Assembly (NCBI GenBank): GCA_020025425.1 | Contig: JAHHSD010000019.1 | Span: forward strand, 1-31,018 | Length of the DNA: 31,018 nt | Direction: 5' to 3' | Source of the DNA: Oscillospiraceae bacterium | GTDB taxonomy: Bacteria > Bacillota > Clostridia > Oscillospirales > Oscillospiraceae | Part shown: piece by piece, positions 7,229 through 13,232 of the stretch | Layout of the letters: each line of letters opens with the position of its first letter | Position numbering within the stretch: the first letter of the stretch is position 1 | Program-made: the position numbers and the translations under genes | Notes under the pieces: model-generated | Database searches by the model: none | Seen by the model: the letters and a program-made list of their open reading frames with translations, nothing else | What the model was told of the DNA's origin: nothing

Positions 7229-7347
7229 TATGTGAAAAATCAGAGTGCGCTCATACCGCTGCTCCTCCTCTCCAAGCCGGCCCCCTTCGCTGCACTCCGG
7301 TTTGGGTCGGCTGAGACTTGCAGTATGTTTTTTGTGAACATGGTTCC

Positions 7348-7384
7348 AATCACTGTGTACGGTTTTCGTTTACAGTGATTTTTT
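7348..7384 (+). terminator. Hairpin with T run, plus-strand terminator-like
   Basis: AATCACTGT (7348-7356) pairs with ACAGTGATT (7372-7380) across a 15-base loop and is followed by TTTT. It would act as a terminator in the plus direction, possibly a backstop for the tRNA operon. No plus-strand gene was seen directly upstream. Confidence 0.45.
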
Positions 7385-7563
7385 ATGCACTGTTCTGTAT
7401 TTCGCCGCTGCACTCCCCCGGGCCGGCCCGTCGGGCCCCATTCCTGTGCCCCGGGTCCTCCCCACTCCAGCTTATCCCGCTCTGTCCGGTTCACTCCGTC
7501 CCCCTTCTCCCATAGTCCAAAATCCCTCTCCCTCCAGTTCAGTTTGGATGTTCTTCCCTTCAC

Positions 7564-7579
7564 TAGAACATCTGTTCTA
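7564..7579. promoter_or_regulatory. LexA (SOS) box
   Basis: TAGAACATCTGTTCTA has perfectly symmetrical seven-base arms and contains GAAC-N4-GTTC, the core of the Gram-positive LexA/DinR operator (CGAACRNRYGTTYC). Read on the minus strand the core is GAACAGATGTTC. It covers the predicted start site of the minus-strand promoter at 7585-7613, an ideal position for repression. Confidence 0.75.
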
Positions 7580-7584
7580 TTCGT

Positions 7585-7613
7585 AGGATACTCTATTTTC
7601 CCAATCTTGTCAA
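7585..7613 (-). promoter_or_regulatory. LexA-repressed promoter without an obvious gene
   Basis: On the minus strand a perfect -35 TTGACA (7608-7613) is followed after 17 bp by TATCCT (7585-7590). The predicted start near 7578 falls within the LexA box. Transcription runs toward 7230 and would continue antisense to the two tRNA genes if not stopped. Confidence 0.65.
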
Positions 7614-7684
7614 CCGGTTTCCATAATTCTCCTGAGAAATTGTCCGAAATAAGTCCATATAATGGGACTTTTCTTCCCGGAGGC

Positions 7685-7724
7685 AAAAAAATATCGCGGA
7701 CCCATACAGGTCCGCGATACTTTT
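7685..7724 (-). terminator. Terminator of the small P-loop gene
   Basis: An 11-bp perfect stem, TATCGCGGACC (7692-7702) with GGTCCGCGATA (7709-7719), lies nine bases past the stop of the minus-strand gene. Its minus-strand 3' side ends in seven T residues. Confidence 0.9.
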
Positions 7725-7732
7725 ATTTTGTT

Positions 7733-8143
7733 TTAGAAGTACTTCTGAATTCCCTCAGAAGCCAGGGATGCGTCATCGCTGATGGTGATGGTGAACTTGA
7801 TATTGTGCTTCTCACCAAAGTTGTTCAGCCAATCCAGGAACTTCTCGGTCTCGTTATCGCATTCGCCGCCCACGATCTTGGTCAGGCTGTCGATAAAGAT
7901 ATGAGTAATGTCGTAGTTTCCGGCATACAGACCGCTGACGAAGCCCTTCAGGGCGGCGTAGCTGCCGATATCGTACTGGCTGGATTCCACCAGACGGATC
8001 TGATAATTGATATCAAAGGTCAGCTTGTTGCCCTTCTCAATGCAGACAACATTGCCGTGCTCAGTCTGAACAGCATTATTGATCATGTCGATCATCTGCT
8101 TGGTCTTGCCGGAGCCCTTTTTGCCCATGATAACACGAATCAT
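7733..8143 (-). CDS. Small P-loop ATP-binding protein of unknown function
   Basis: The 136-residue protein starts with a P-loop, GKKGSGKT at residues 7-14, directly after the first beta strand (MIRVIM). A hydrophobic strand ending in Asp (THIFIDSL) acts as the Walker B element, followed by a helix LDWLNNFGEKHNIKFTITIS. That is a minimal P-loop NTPase core with no extra domain. Homologues seem common in Clostridia as stand-alone genes with no assigned role; some databases label them ATP-binding or PilT-like. Start: AAGGAGTG lies six bases before the ATG at 8143; a GTG nine bases upstream lies inside that ribosome site and is unlikely. It has its own promoter and terminator. Confidence 0.75.
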   Translation of the reverse strand: MIRVIMGKKGSGKTKQMIDMINNAVQTEHGNVVCIEKGNKLTFDINYQIRLVESSQYDIGSYAALKGFVSGLYAGNYDITHIFIDSLTKIVGGECDNETEKFLDWLNNFGEKHNIKFTITISDDASLASEGIQKYF

Positions 8144-8198
8144 GTGAATCACTCCTTAAAACGAATTGACAGAGGGATGATCTCCCTTTCTTGATATC

Positions 8199-8227
8199 AC
8201 TTTACCATACCATGACATATTTTTCAA
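8199..8227 (-). promoter_or_regulatory. Promoter of the small P-loop gene
   Basis: TTGAAA (8222-8227) and TAAAGT (8199-8204) are spaced by 17 bp on the minus strand, about 55 bp upstream of the start codon. Confidence 0.6.
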
Positions 8228-8264
8228 CTGCATAATTCTGAATTTTTGTATTCTTTTATAGAAA

Positions 8265-9590
8265 TCAGAGTCTGGCCTCCAGCTCGGCCTTCATGTCCTC
8301 ATAGCCGGGCTTGCCCAGCAGGGCAAACATATTCTTCTTGTAGGCCTCCACGCCGGGCTGATCGAAGGGGTTGACCTTCAGCAGGTAGCCGCTCAGGCCG
8401 CAGACATATTCGAAGAAGTAGATGAAGTAGCCCACACTGCTCTCGCTGATCTGGGGCAGCTCCAGCAGGACGTTGGGCACGCCGCCGTCCACATGGGCCA
8501 GGATGGTGCCGCGCATGGCCTGCTCGGCTACAAAGGACAGGGGCTTGCCAGCCAGGAAGTTCAGGCCGTCTACGTTCTCGGGGTCCTCGGGAATGATGAA
8601 CTCGCCCTTGGGGGCAAACTTCACCACGGTCTCGAACATCAGGCGCTCGCCCTGCTGGATGTACTGGCCCATGGAGTGCAGGTCGGCGGTAAATTCCACG
8701 CTGGCGGGGAACAGGCCCTTGCCCTCCTTGCCCTCGCTCTCGCCGTACAGCTGCTTCCACCACTCCGCAAAGAAGCGGAAGGGAGGCTCGTAGCAGGCCA
8801 GGATCTCCACCTTCTTGCCACTCTCATAGAGGGCGTGGCGGGCGGCGGCATACTGCCAGGCGATGTTGTCGGGTCCGCCCACAGACAGCTCCTCCATGGC
8901 CTTCCGGGCTCCCTCCATCAGGGAAACGATGTCGATGCCGGCGGCGGCGATGGGCAGCAGGCCCACGGCGGTCAGCACGGAATAGCGGCCGCCCACCTCG
9001 TCGGGCACCACGAACTCCTCATAGCCCTCGGCGTCAGCCAGGCCCTTCAGGGCGCCTCTTGCCTTGTCGGTGGTGGCGTAGATGCGCTCACGGGCGCCCT
9101 CCTTGCCGTACTTCTCCTCCAGCATTCCCTTGAAAATACGGAAGGCCACGGCGGGCTCGGTGGTGGTGCCGGACTTGGAGATGATATTTACGGAGAAATC
9201 CCGGTCGCCGATCAGGGCGATGGTCTCCAGCAGAGTATCGGTGGACAGGCCGTTGCCCGCAAAGAGGATGTCGGGGGTATCCTTCTTCTTCAGATTATAG
9301 TTGGGGGACTTGAGCAGCTCAATAACAGCGCGGGCACCCAGATAGGAGCCACCAATGCCGATCACCACCAGCACCTGGGACTGCTGCTGGATCTTCTTGG
9401 CAGCGGCCTGGATACGCGCAAACTCCTCCTTGTCGTAATCTCTGGGCAGGGTCACCCAGCCGGTAAAATCGCCGCCGGGGCCGCTGTGGTCGGCCAGCAT
9501 CTGAGCGGCGGCCTTCAGGCCCTCCTGACGGGTCTGTGCATAATTTTCAGGCAGGAAAGAAACAGCCTTGGATAAATCGAGTCGGATCAT
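8265..9590 (-). CDS. pgi: Glucose-6-phosphate isomerase
   Basis: Pgi interconverts glucose 6-phosphate and fructose 6-phosphate in the cytoplasm. The 441-residue length matches the short Firmicutes type. The N-terminal SIS domain carries VIGIGGSYLGARA (about residues 76-88) and the phosphate-binding ISKSGTTTEPA. The family signature VGGRYSVLTAVGLLP and the C-terminal YFIYFFEYVCGLSGYLLKVNPFDQPGVEAYK-type block are present (read here as the separate pieces YFIYFFEY and VNPFDQPGVE), and the catalytic Glu is in QLYGESEGKEGKG. The start at 9590 gives the usual MIRLDLSKA N-terminus and is preceded by AAGGAGG. The open frame continues upstream across tRNA-Val, which is not coding. It stands alone, not in a sugar operon. 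Confidence 0.97.
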   Translation of the reverse strand: MIRLDLSKAVSFLPENYAQTRQEGLKAAAQMLADHSGPGGDFTGWVTLPRDYDKEEFARIQAAAKKIQQQSQVLVVIGIGGSYLGARAVIELLKSPNYNLKKKDTPDILFAGNGLSTDTLLETIALIGDRDFSVNIISKSGTTTEPAVAFRIFKGMLEEKYGKEGARERIYATTDKARGALKGLADAEGYEEFVVPDEVGGRYSVLTAVGLLPIAAAGIDIVSLMEGARKAMEELSVGGPDNIAWQYAAARHALYESGKKVEILACYEPPFRFFAEWWKQLYGESEGKEGKGLFPASVEFTADLHSMGQYIQQGERLMFETVVKFAPKGEFIIPEDPENVDGLNFLAGKPLSFVAEQAMRGTILAHVDGGVPNVLLELPQISESSVGYFIYFFEYVCGLSGYLLKVNPFDQPGVEAYKKNMFALLGKPGYEDMKAELEARL

Positions 9591-9627
9591 AATCAAGTTC
9601 CTCCTTGAGCAGTTTTCATACGTCATC

Positions 9628-9636
9628 AGTATAGCA
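9628..9636 (-). promoter_or_regulatory. Probable extended -10 promoter of pgi
   Basis: On the minus strand TGC-TATACT forms an extended -10 element about 40 bases upstream of the start codon. No good -35 hexamer lies at the right distance. Confidence 0.4.
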
Positions 9637-9735
9637 CATCCTGCGGGATGCGCCAGCGTTTTCTGAGGGTTTTTCCGCCTTTTTCCGCAGCTCATATCTA
9701 TTTTCAAATTCTTCCTTCTAAATTCAAAAAAATGC

Positions 9736-9764
9736 TTGACAAATCGTCTCCTTTCGTTTAGAAT
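9736..9764 (+). promoter_or_regulatory. Promoter of tRNA-Val
   Basis: Perfect TTGACA (9736-9741), 17-bp spacer and TAGAAT (9759-9764), 15 bases upstream of the tRNA. Confidence 0.85.
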
Positions 9765-9778
9765 AAGCCATGTTGTTC

Positions 9779-9855
9779 GGACGATTAGCTCAGCTGGTAT
9801 GAGCATCCGCTTGACGTGCGGAGGGTCACAGGTTCGAGTCCTGTATCGTCCACCA
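9779..9855 (+). tRNA. tRNA-Val (anticodon GAC)
   Basis: Acceptor GGACGAT pairs with ATCGTCC, anticodon stem TCCGC/GCGGA holds GAC at 9813-9815, T-loop GGTTCGAGTCC and encoded CCA are present. It reads GUC/GUU codons and is a single-gene unit. Confidence 0.97.
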
Positions 9856-9859
9856 GATA

Positions 9860-9897
9860 AATTCCTTGAAATCGCAATGATTTCAAGGAATTTTTTT
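9860..9897 (+). terminator. Terminator of tRNA-Val
   Basis: A perfect 14-bp stem (9860-9873 with 9879-9892) with loop GCAAT is followed by T residues through 9897, starting four bases after the CCA. Confidence 0.92.
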
Positions 9898-9995
9898 ATC
9901 CTCCGAACCTGTGACATGGAAACTTGTGACGCCCCGCCCTGTACCGGCTTCCCTCCTCGCAGCATAGCTGCTCCGGCCTCCGCCGAAAAACATGC

Positions 9996-10028
9996 AGTTA
10001 ACCCCACGGCTCAGCCGTGGGGTTAACT
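9996..10028 (-). terminator. Strong hairpin at the end of the exported-protein gene
   Basis: AGTTAACCCCACGGC (9996-10010) pairs perfectly over 15 bp with GCCGTGGGGTTAACT (10014-10028); the stem reaches the last base of the stop codon of the minus-strand gene. There is no T run after it on the minus strand, so it may protect the mRNA 3' end or end transcription inefficiently. The preceding stretch 9900-9995 holds no gene that I can see. Confidence 0.55.
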
Positions 10029-10450
10029 CATTTGTATGGAAAGAACATCAGCGAGCAGCTGTCCACACGGAGAACCAGTGTGGGGACGGCTGTCCCGTCC
10101 TCATATTGCATGGTGGAAACCACGGCAAAGCCCTGTTCTTGCTCCAGTGTGACCTGGTAGATCACTTCCTTCTGCCCGGACTCCTTCCGCGCATATGTGC
10201 CGGAGTAGCATTCCCCATGTGTCTTATCCTCTACGGTAAGCACACCGTCCCCTGCGGTGCATACGAGGTCGATCTGCGGTGCAGTTTCTGTGGGATTTTC
10301 ATTGTGTACTCCACATGCGAGGACAACCCCCTCCTCATCCTGTATGGTGGTGAGCTGCCACTGGGACTGCTCAAGCTCCGCCACTTTTGCCCTGCTGTAT
10401 CCGGACAAGATCAGCAGCATGGACATGATAAGCAAACAAACTTTCTTCAT
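10028..10450 (-). CDS. Small exported protein, lipoprotein-like but lacking the lipobox cysteine
   Basis: The 140-residue protein begins MKKVCLLIMSMLLILSGYSR, a typical lysine-plus-hydrophobic signal of a lipoprotein, but where a lipobox would read LSGC the sequence reads LSGY (Tyr at residue 18, codon TAC). A single base change from TGC would do this. The rest (residues 25-140) is a soluble beta-rich domain with two cysteines (ACGVHN, LVCTAG), a third in GECYSG and a fourth in VDSCSL; I do not recognise its family. It lies 11 bp after the XRE regulator and shares its promoter. Without the cysteine the protein would be either cleaved by another route or remain anchored by its signal. A sensor or effector partner of the regulator is plausible but unproven. 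Confidence 0.65.
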   Translation of the reverse strand: MKKVCLLIMSMLLILSGYSRAKVAELEQSQWQLTTIQDEEGVVLACGVHNENPTETAPQIDLVCTAGDGVLTVEDKTHGECYSGTYARKESGQKEVIYQVTLEQEQGFAVVSTMQYEDGTAVPTLVLRVDSCSLMFFPYK

Positions 10451-10461
10451 AAAATCCCCCC

Positions 10462-10995
10462 TCAGCGTTTTGTTTGATAGAGGCCTACGGCGGCAATCAC
10501 AGCAAATACCACACCCAGGATAAGCCCGGCGCTATCAAACAGCTTGCCGGTGATGAAGATTCCGGTCGACCCGTCACTCCCTCCGATCACCGAGGCGCTG
10601 CCGTTCATCTGCCCCATGACCCACAGCGTCCAGCAGAAGGACACAAGCCGTGCCCCCAGAAGGACAATGCCCAGGATTCCCAGTACAAGAAAGCACAGCC
10701 GCCACGCCTTTCTCCGCTGCTCCCTCTGTGCGGCAAACTGGCTGTTCAAAACCTCCAGCTTTGCCGCAATGGCGTCCAGCTCCGAATGTTCTGCGGGTTC
10801 CGTGGTCCTGTCCAGCAGCTGGCTGACGGTGGTATCCAGTGCTTCGGCCAGACGGATCAGCAGCTCTGCATCGGGAACGGACAGACCCTTCTCCCACTTG
10901 GAAATGGTCTGCCTGACCACATTCAGCCTGACAGCCAGCTCCTCCTGGGAGAGCCCCTTGGCCTTTCTCTGATTTTTGATGTTCTCGCTCAGCAT
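10462..10995 (-). CDS. XRE-family regulator with C-terminal membrane segments
   Basis: The 177-residue protein has an N-terminal HTH_3 domain: IKNQRKAKGLSQEELAVRL, then VVRQTISKWEKGLSVPDAE, spanning about residues 5-60. A charged linker (QFAAQREQRRKAW) leads into two hydrophobic segments, near 100-130 (LCFLVLGILGIVLLGARLV and continuing) and near 155-173 (LILGVVFAVIAAVGLY). Membrane-tethered XRE proteins of this layout in Firmicutes usually regulate neighbouring genes. The ATG at 10995 follows AAGGAGG by seven bases. The longer open frame upstream lies in the promoter. It is cotranscribed with the small exported protein. Confidence 0.85.
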   Translation of the reverse strand: MLSENIKNQRKAKGLSQEELAVRLNVVRQTISKWEKGLSVPDAELLIRLAEALDTTVSQLLDRTTEPAEHSELDAIAAKLEVLNSQFAAQREQRRKAWRLCFLVLGILGIVLLGARLVSFCWTLWVMGQMNGSASVIGGSDGSTGIFITGKLFDSAGLILGVVFAVIAAVGLYQTKR

Positions 10996-11019
10996 ACAGA
11001 AGCCTCCTTGCGCTCCGTT

Positions 11020-11048
11020 ATTATACGGGAACAACGGCGCAACTGCAA
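11020..11048 (-). promoter_or_regulatory. Promoter of the XRE regulator operon
   Basis: TTGCAG (11043-11048) and a perfect TATAAT (11020-11025) are spaced by 17 bp on the minus strand, about 25 bases before the start codon. Confidence 0.75.
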
Positions 11049-11129
11049 GCAACGGGGATTAACATGCCAGGAAACCGCCTGTTTTATCGGAACATTTTCC
11101 TCACAATGCCCCCACCCTATACATTAAAT

Positions 11130-11172
11130 ATAAAAGGAACAGCACCCCGGCTGGGGCGCTGCTCCTTTTATA
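11130..11172 (-). terminator. Terminator of the GntR regulator gene
   Basis: ATAAAAGGAACAGC...CCCC pairs with GGGG...GCTGCTCCTTTTAT, with two mismatches, around GGCT; on the minus strand it ends in TTTTATATTT. It lies about 30 bases past the stop codon at 11203. Confidence 0.7.
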
Positions 11173-11202
11173 ATATTGCGCTCTGTCCCTGTATGCTCTG
11201 TA

Positions 11203-11919
11203 TCAGATATAGAGTTTAAAGCTCTCGCCAAGGATGTATTGAAGGGAACGCTGGCCTGGAATATCGTGAGATTTCTCACGGCCGGAACTGACAATATACA
11301 GCATCGGAGTTTTATTTGGGCGGCATAGGAGCTGTGCAATGTGCTCAGGCGCATAGACCAGCTCGATGGTTCGGTGTTCCATTACGAAGGTTATGTTGTA
11401 CTTCTGCTTCAGCACATCAAGCAAGGAGGAATCATCCAGGTTCTCGTTGAGTAGGAAGGAGTAGCGCATTGGGAAACGATCCTCCTCCACAGAAACCGGA
11501 AGGTTGTCTGCATAGCGCAGCCGCTGGAGATACACCACATTGTCCCCATCCCGCAGATTGAGGACCTGCTGGTCAGTTATGGATGCAGGTTTGATCCCAG
11601 AGGACACCAGCTTGGCGCCTGGGACCTTGCCAATTTCTCTGCACGCCTCGGTAAAGCTGGTAGCCAGGGACAGATTGCGTTTTAACTTGCGCTGAAGCAC
11701 AAAGGTCCCCTTCCCCTGAAGCCGGACAATGGATTCCTGCTCCGCAAGAGCCTTCAAGGCAGAACGAACCGTGATCCTGCTGACGTGATAGATCTCGCTG
11801 AACTCGGTCTCACTTGGCAGACGGCTCCCATCCGGATATTTACCGGACGCAATATCGGCCTGGATTGAACGAACCAGCTGCATATACAGAGGCTCTGCAT
11901 TTTGGGAATCAAGCTTCAT
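11203..11919 (-). CDS. GntR-family (HutC/UTRA) transcriptional regulator
   Basis: The 238-residue protein combines an N-terminal winged helix (EPLYMQLVRSIQADIASGKY, GSRLPSETEFSEIYHVSRIT, KGTFVL; about residues 8-78) with a C-terminal UTRA ligand-binding domain (about 95-235; NNVVYL-type and LLVSSGRE-type strands, here DNVVYLQRLRYADNLPV and PMLYIVSSGRE). HutC-type regulators are usually repressors released by a small ligand, often a sugar phosphate or pathway intermediate. The start at 11919 was chosen for its position after AAGGATGG; an ATG at 11931 is possible but lies too close to the ribosome site. It is transcribed away from the BtpA-Dpp operon, and control of that operon is the natural inference. 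Confidence 0.9.
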   Translation of the reverse strand: MKLDSQNAEPLYMQLVRSIQADIASGKYPDGSRLPSETEFSEIYHVSRITVRSALKALAEQESIVRLQGKGTFVLQRKLKRNLSLATSFTEACREIGKVPGAKLVSSGIKPASITDQQVLNLRDGDNVVYLQRLRYADNLPVSVEEDRFPMRYSFLLNENLDDSSLLDVLKQKYNITFVMEHRTIELVYAPEHIAQLLCRPNKTPMLYIVSSGREKSHDIPGQRSLQYILGESFKLYI

Positions 11920-11999
11920 AGACAGATCCATCCTTATAAAATGATCGGTATATGGCTGCATAATTTCCAACTGAAACAAGCCCTGTCGTACTACATTGT

Positions 12000-12008
12000 A
12001 TTATAACA
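12000..12008 (-). promoter_or_regulatory. Promoter (extended -10) of the GntR regulator
   Basis: On the minus strand TGT-TATAAT gives a perfect -10 (12000-12005) with a TG extension, about 80 bases before the start codon. No good -35 element is visible. Confidence 0.55.
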
Positions 12009-12304
12009 TATACAGAAGCGGCCCGCCTGCTGGAAAATAGCAGATAGAAAAGGGAGAATTTCCCTGATACCAGTAAACTATGCATATAAATAATACATAA
12101 AGATCGGATAAAAAGCAACTAAAAAAATAAAATTATGAAAAAAGACGAAATAAAACCAATAATTTTTATGAAAAAATGGTTTCGACAGGTTTCGATGCAA
12201 ATCGAGAGCTTTTTTTGCGTAAATGCATTATTTTTTGTGCATTATGTACTAATTATATCTTCATAAACTAGATTTATATATAAATCGATGAAATTTACAC
12301 TTTG
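12009..12304. other. AT-rich divergent intergenic region
   Basis: No gene is visible. The region is far richer in A/T than the genes on either side. It holds a direct repeat GGTTTCGA at 12178-12185 and 12188-12195, spaced by ten bases, whose second copy overlaps the inverted repeat TCGAT-GCAA-ATCGA (12192-12205). These may be further binding sites for a regulator, but their distance from the operon promoter leaves that open. Confidence 0.4.
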
Positions 12305-12314
12305 GTCAATTGAC
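12305..12314. promoter_or_regulatory. Candidate operator 1 on the btpA operon promoter
   Basis: GTCAATTGAC is a perfect ten-base palindrome overlapping the -35 element (12310-12315). HutC-type regulators bind short GT..AC palindromes, so this is a candidate site for the divergent GntR protein. Confidence 0.4.
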
Positions 12315-12338
12315 TTTTTCTAGGTAAAGTCGTATTAT
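12310..12338 (+). promoter_or_regulatory. Promoter of the btpA-kinase-Dpp operon
   Basis: TTGACT (12310-12315) and TATTAT (12333-12338) are spaced by 17 bp. A second possible -10, TATAAT at 12344-12349, has no good -35 partner. The start near 12345 leaves a leader of about 70 bases before the first gene. Confidence 0.7.
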
Positions 12339-12341
12339 GAC
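12329..12341. promoter_or_regulatory. Candidate operator 2 on the btpA operon promoter
   Basis: GTCGTATTATGAC is symmetrical except for one position and lies directly over the -10 element. Its GTC and GAC ends match those of candidate operator 1, about 25 bp away centre to centre. Confidence 0.4.
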
Positions 12342-12414
12342 GTTATAATATGATATCGAGGATGAATACATTGATTATCCAATCGGTATCTACCAGACAT
12401 AGGGGGAAACAATT

Positions 12415-13221
12415 ATGATTTGGACCAAAGAAATGTTTGGCGTGGAAAAACCCATTATTGCACTTCTTCACCTGCGCGCATTACCGGGAGATCCCCTGTA
12501 CGGCGGAGACATGGATGCGGTTTACCGCCAGGCCCGTACCGATTTGATTGCCCTTCAGGACGGCGGCGTGGACGGTATCCTGATCGCCAACGAGTTCTCT
12601 CTGCCTTACCAGCTCAAGGCACCTCCGGTAACCGTCGGCGCCATCGCCTATCTGGTCGGCCGGCTGAAAAATGAGATTCGGGTGCCCTATGGGGTAAACG
12701 TGGTACTTAATCCCATGGCAAGTCTGGAGCTGGCGGCAGCCACCGGTGCCTCCTTCATCCGCAGCGCCTTTACCGGCGCATACATGGGCGAGCACGGCAT
12801 TGTGAACACCGATGTAGCAGAAACCGTCCGTCGGAAGAAGGAGCTGGGTCTGGATCACCTGAAGATGCTCTACAAGGTCAATCCCGAGTCCGATGCTTAT
12901 CTGGTACCTCGTGATATCAAGACCATTACCAAGTCGATTATCTTCAACTGCGCACCCGACGCTCTGTGTGTCTCTGGCGCCTCCGCTGGCAGCGAGACCA
13001 GAACCGACTTCATGGCTGAAGTTCGCTCCGTGGCCGGAGATGTACCTGTTTTCTGCAACACAGGCTGCAACGCCGAAACCGCCGTGGAAAAATTGACCAA
13101 CTCCGACGGCGCCTGTGTCGGCACCACCTTCAAGGAGAACGGCAAGTTTGAGAACAATGTGGATCCCGAGCGTGTCGTCCACTTTATGAACATTGTCAAA
13201 GAATTCCGCAAGACTCTGTAA
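12415..13221 (+). CDS. BtpA/SgcQ family TIM-barrel protein
   Basis: The 268-residue protein matches the BtpA/SgcQ family: the opening KPIIALLHLRALPGDPLYGG, the EFSLPYQ and YGVNVVLNP strands, FIRSAFTGAYMGEHGIV near residue 118, and the C-terminal GCNAETAVEKL with CVGTTFKENGKFENNVD. The family has a (beta/alpha)8 fold and no settled enzymatic role; members occur in sugar-PTS clusters (SgcQ) and beside carbohydrate kinases. Here it leads an operon and is followed 11 bp later by an FGGY kinase, which favours a role in sugar or polyol phosphate metabolism. Its ribosome site is AGGGGG, ten bases before the ATG. Confidence 0.88.
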   Translation: MIWTKEMFGVEKPIIALLHLRALPGDPLYGGDMDAVYRQARTDLIALQDGGVDGILIANEFSLPYQLKAPPVTVGAIAYLVGRLKNEIRVPYGVNVVLNPMASLELAAATGASFIRSAFTGAYMGEHGIVNTDVAETVRRKKELGLDHLKMLYKVNPESDAYLVPRDIKTITKSIIFNCAPDALCVSGASAGSETRTDFMAEVRSVAGDVPVFCNTGCNAETAVEKLTNSDGACVGTTFKENGKFENNVDPERVVHFMNIVKEFRKTL

Positions 13222-13232
13222 GAGGTGCGGCC

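Larger units (their letters stand above)
7230..7684. other. Gene-poor region with an SOS-type promoter and structured GC-rich segment
   Basis: No recognisable gene was found here. A 148-codon open frame on the minus strand (7240-7686) and overlapping plus-strand frames have compositions unlike proteins and no family features. On the minus strand, transcription from the LexA-controlled promoter at 7585-7613 would give an RNA rich in purines, followed by a strongly self-complementary GC segment around 7420-7440 (GGCCCG-A-CGGGCC). A candidate regulatory RNA or very short peptide is possible; neither is proven. Confidence 0.4.

Noticed and set aside
7336..7346. GAACATGGTTC as a second LexA box
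   Set aside because: The half-sites are three bases apart, not four, so the symmetry does not fit the LexA operator.
7240..7686. 148-codon minus-strand open frame in the LexA region
   Set aside because: It begins upstream of the predicted transcript start, lacks a ribosome site and shows no protein-like pattern. Kept only as part of the unexplained region.
11909..12118. 69-codon minus-strand open frame in the GntR upstream region
   Set aside because: It overlaps the regulator's promoter and start, lacks a ribosome site and has no recognisable features.
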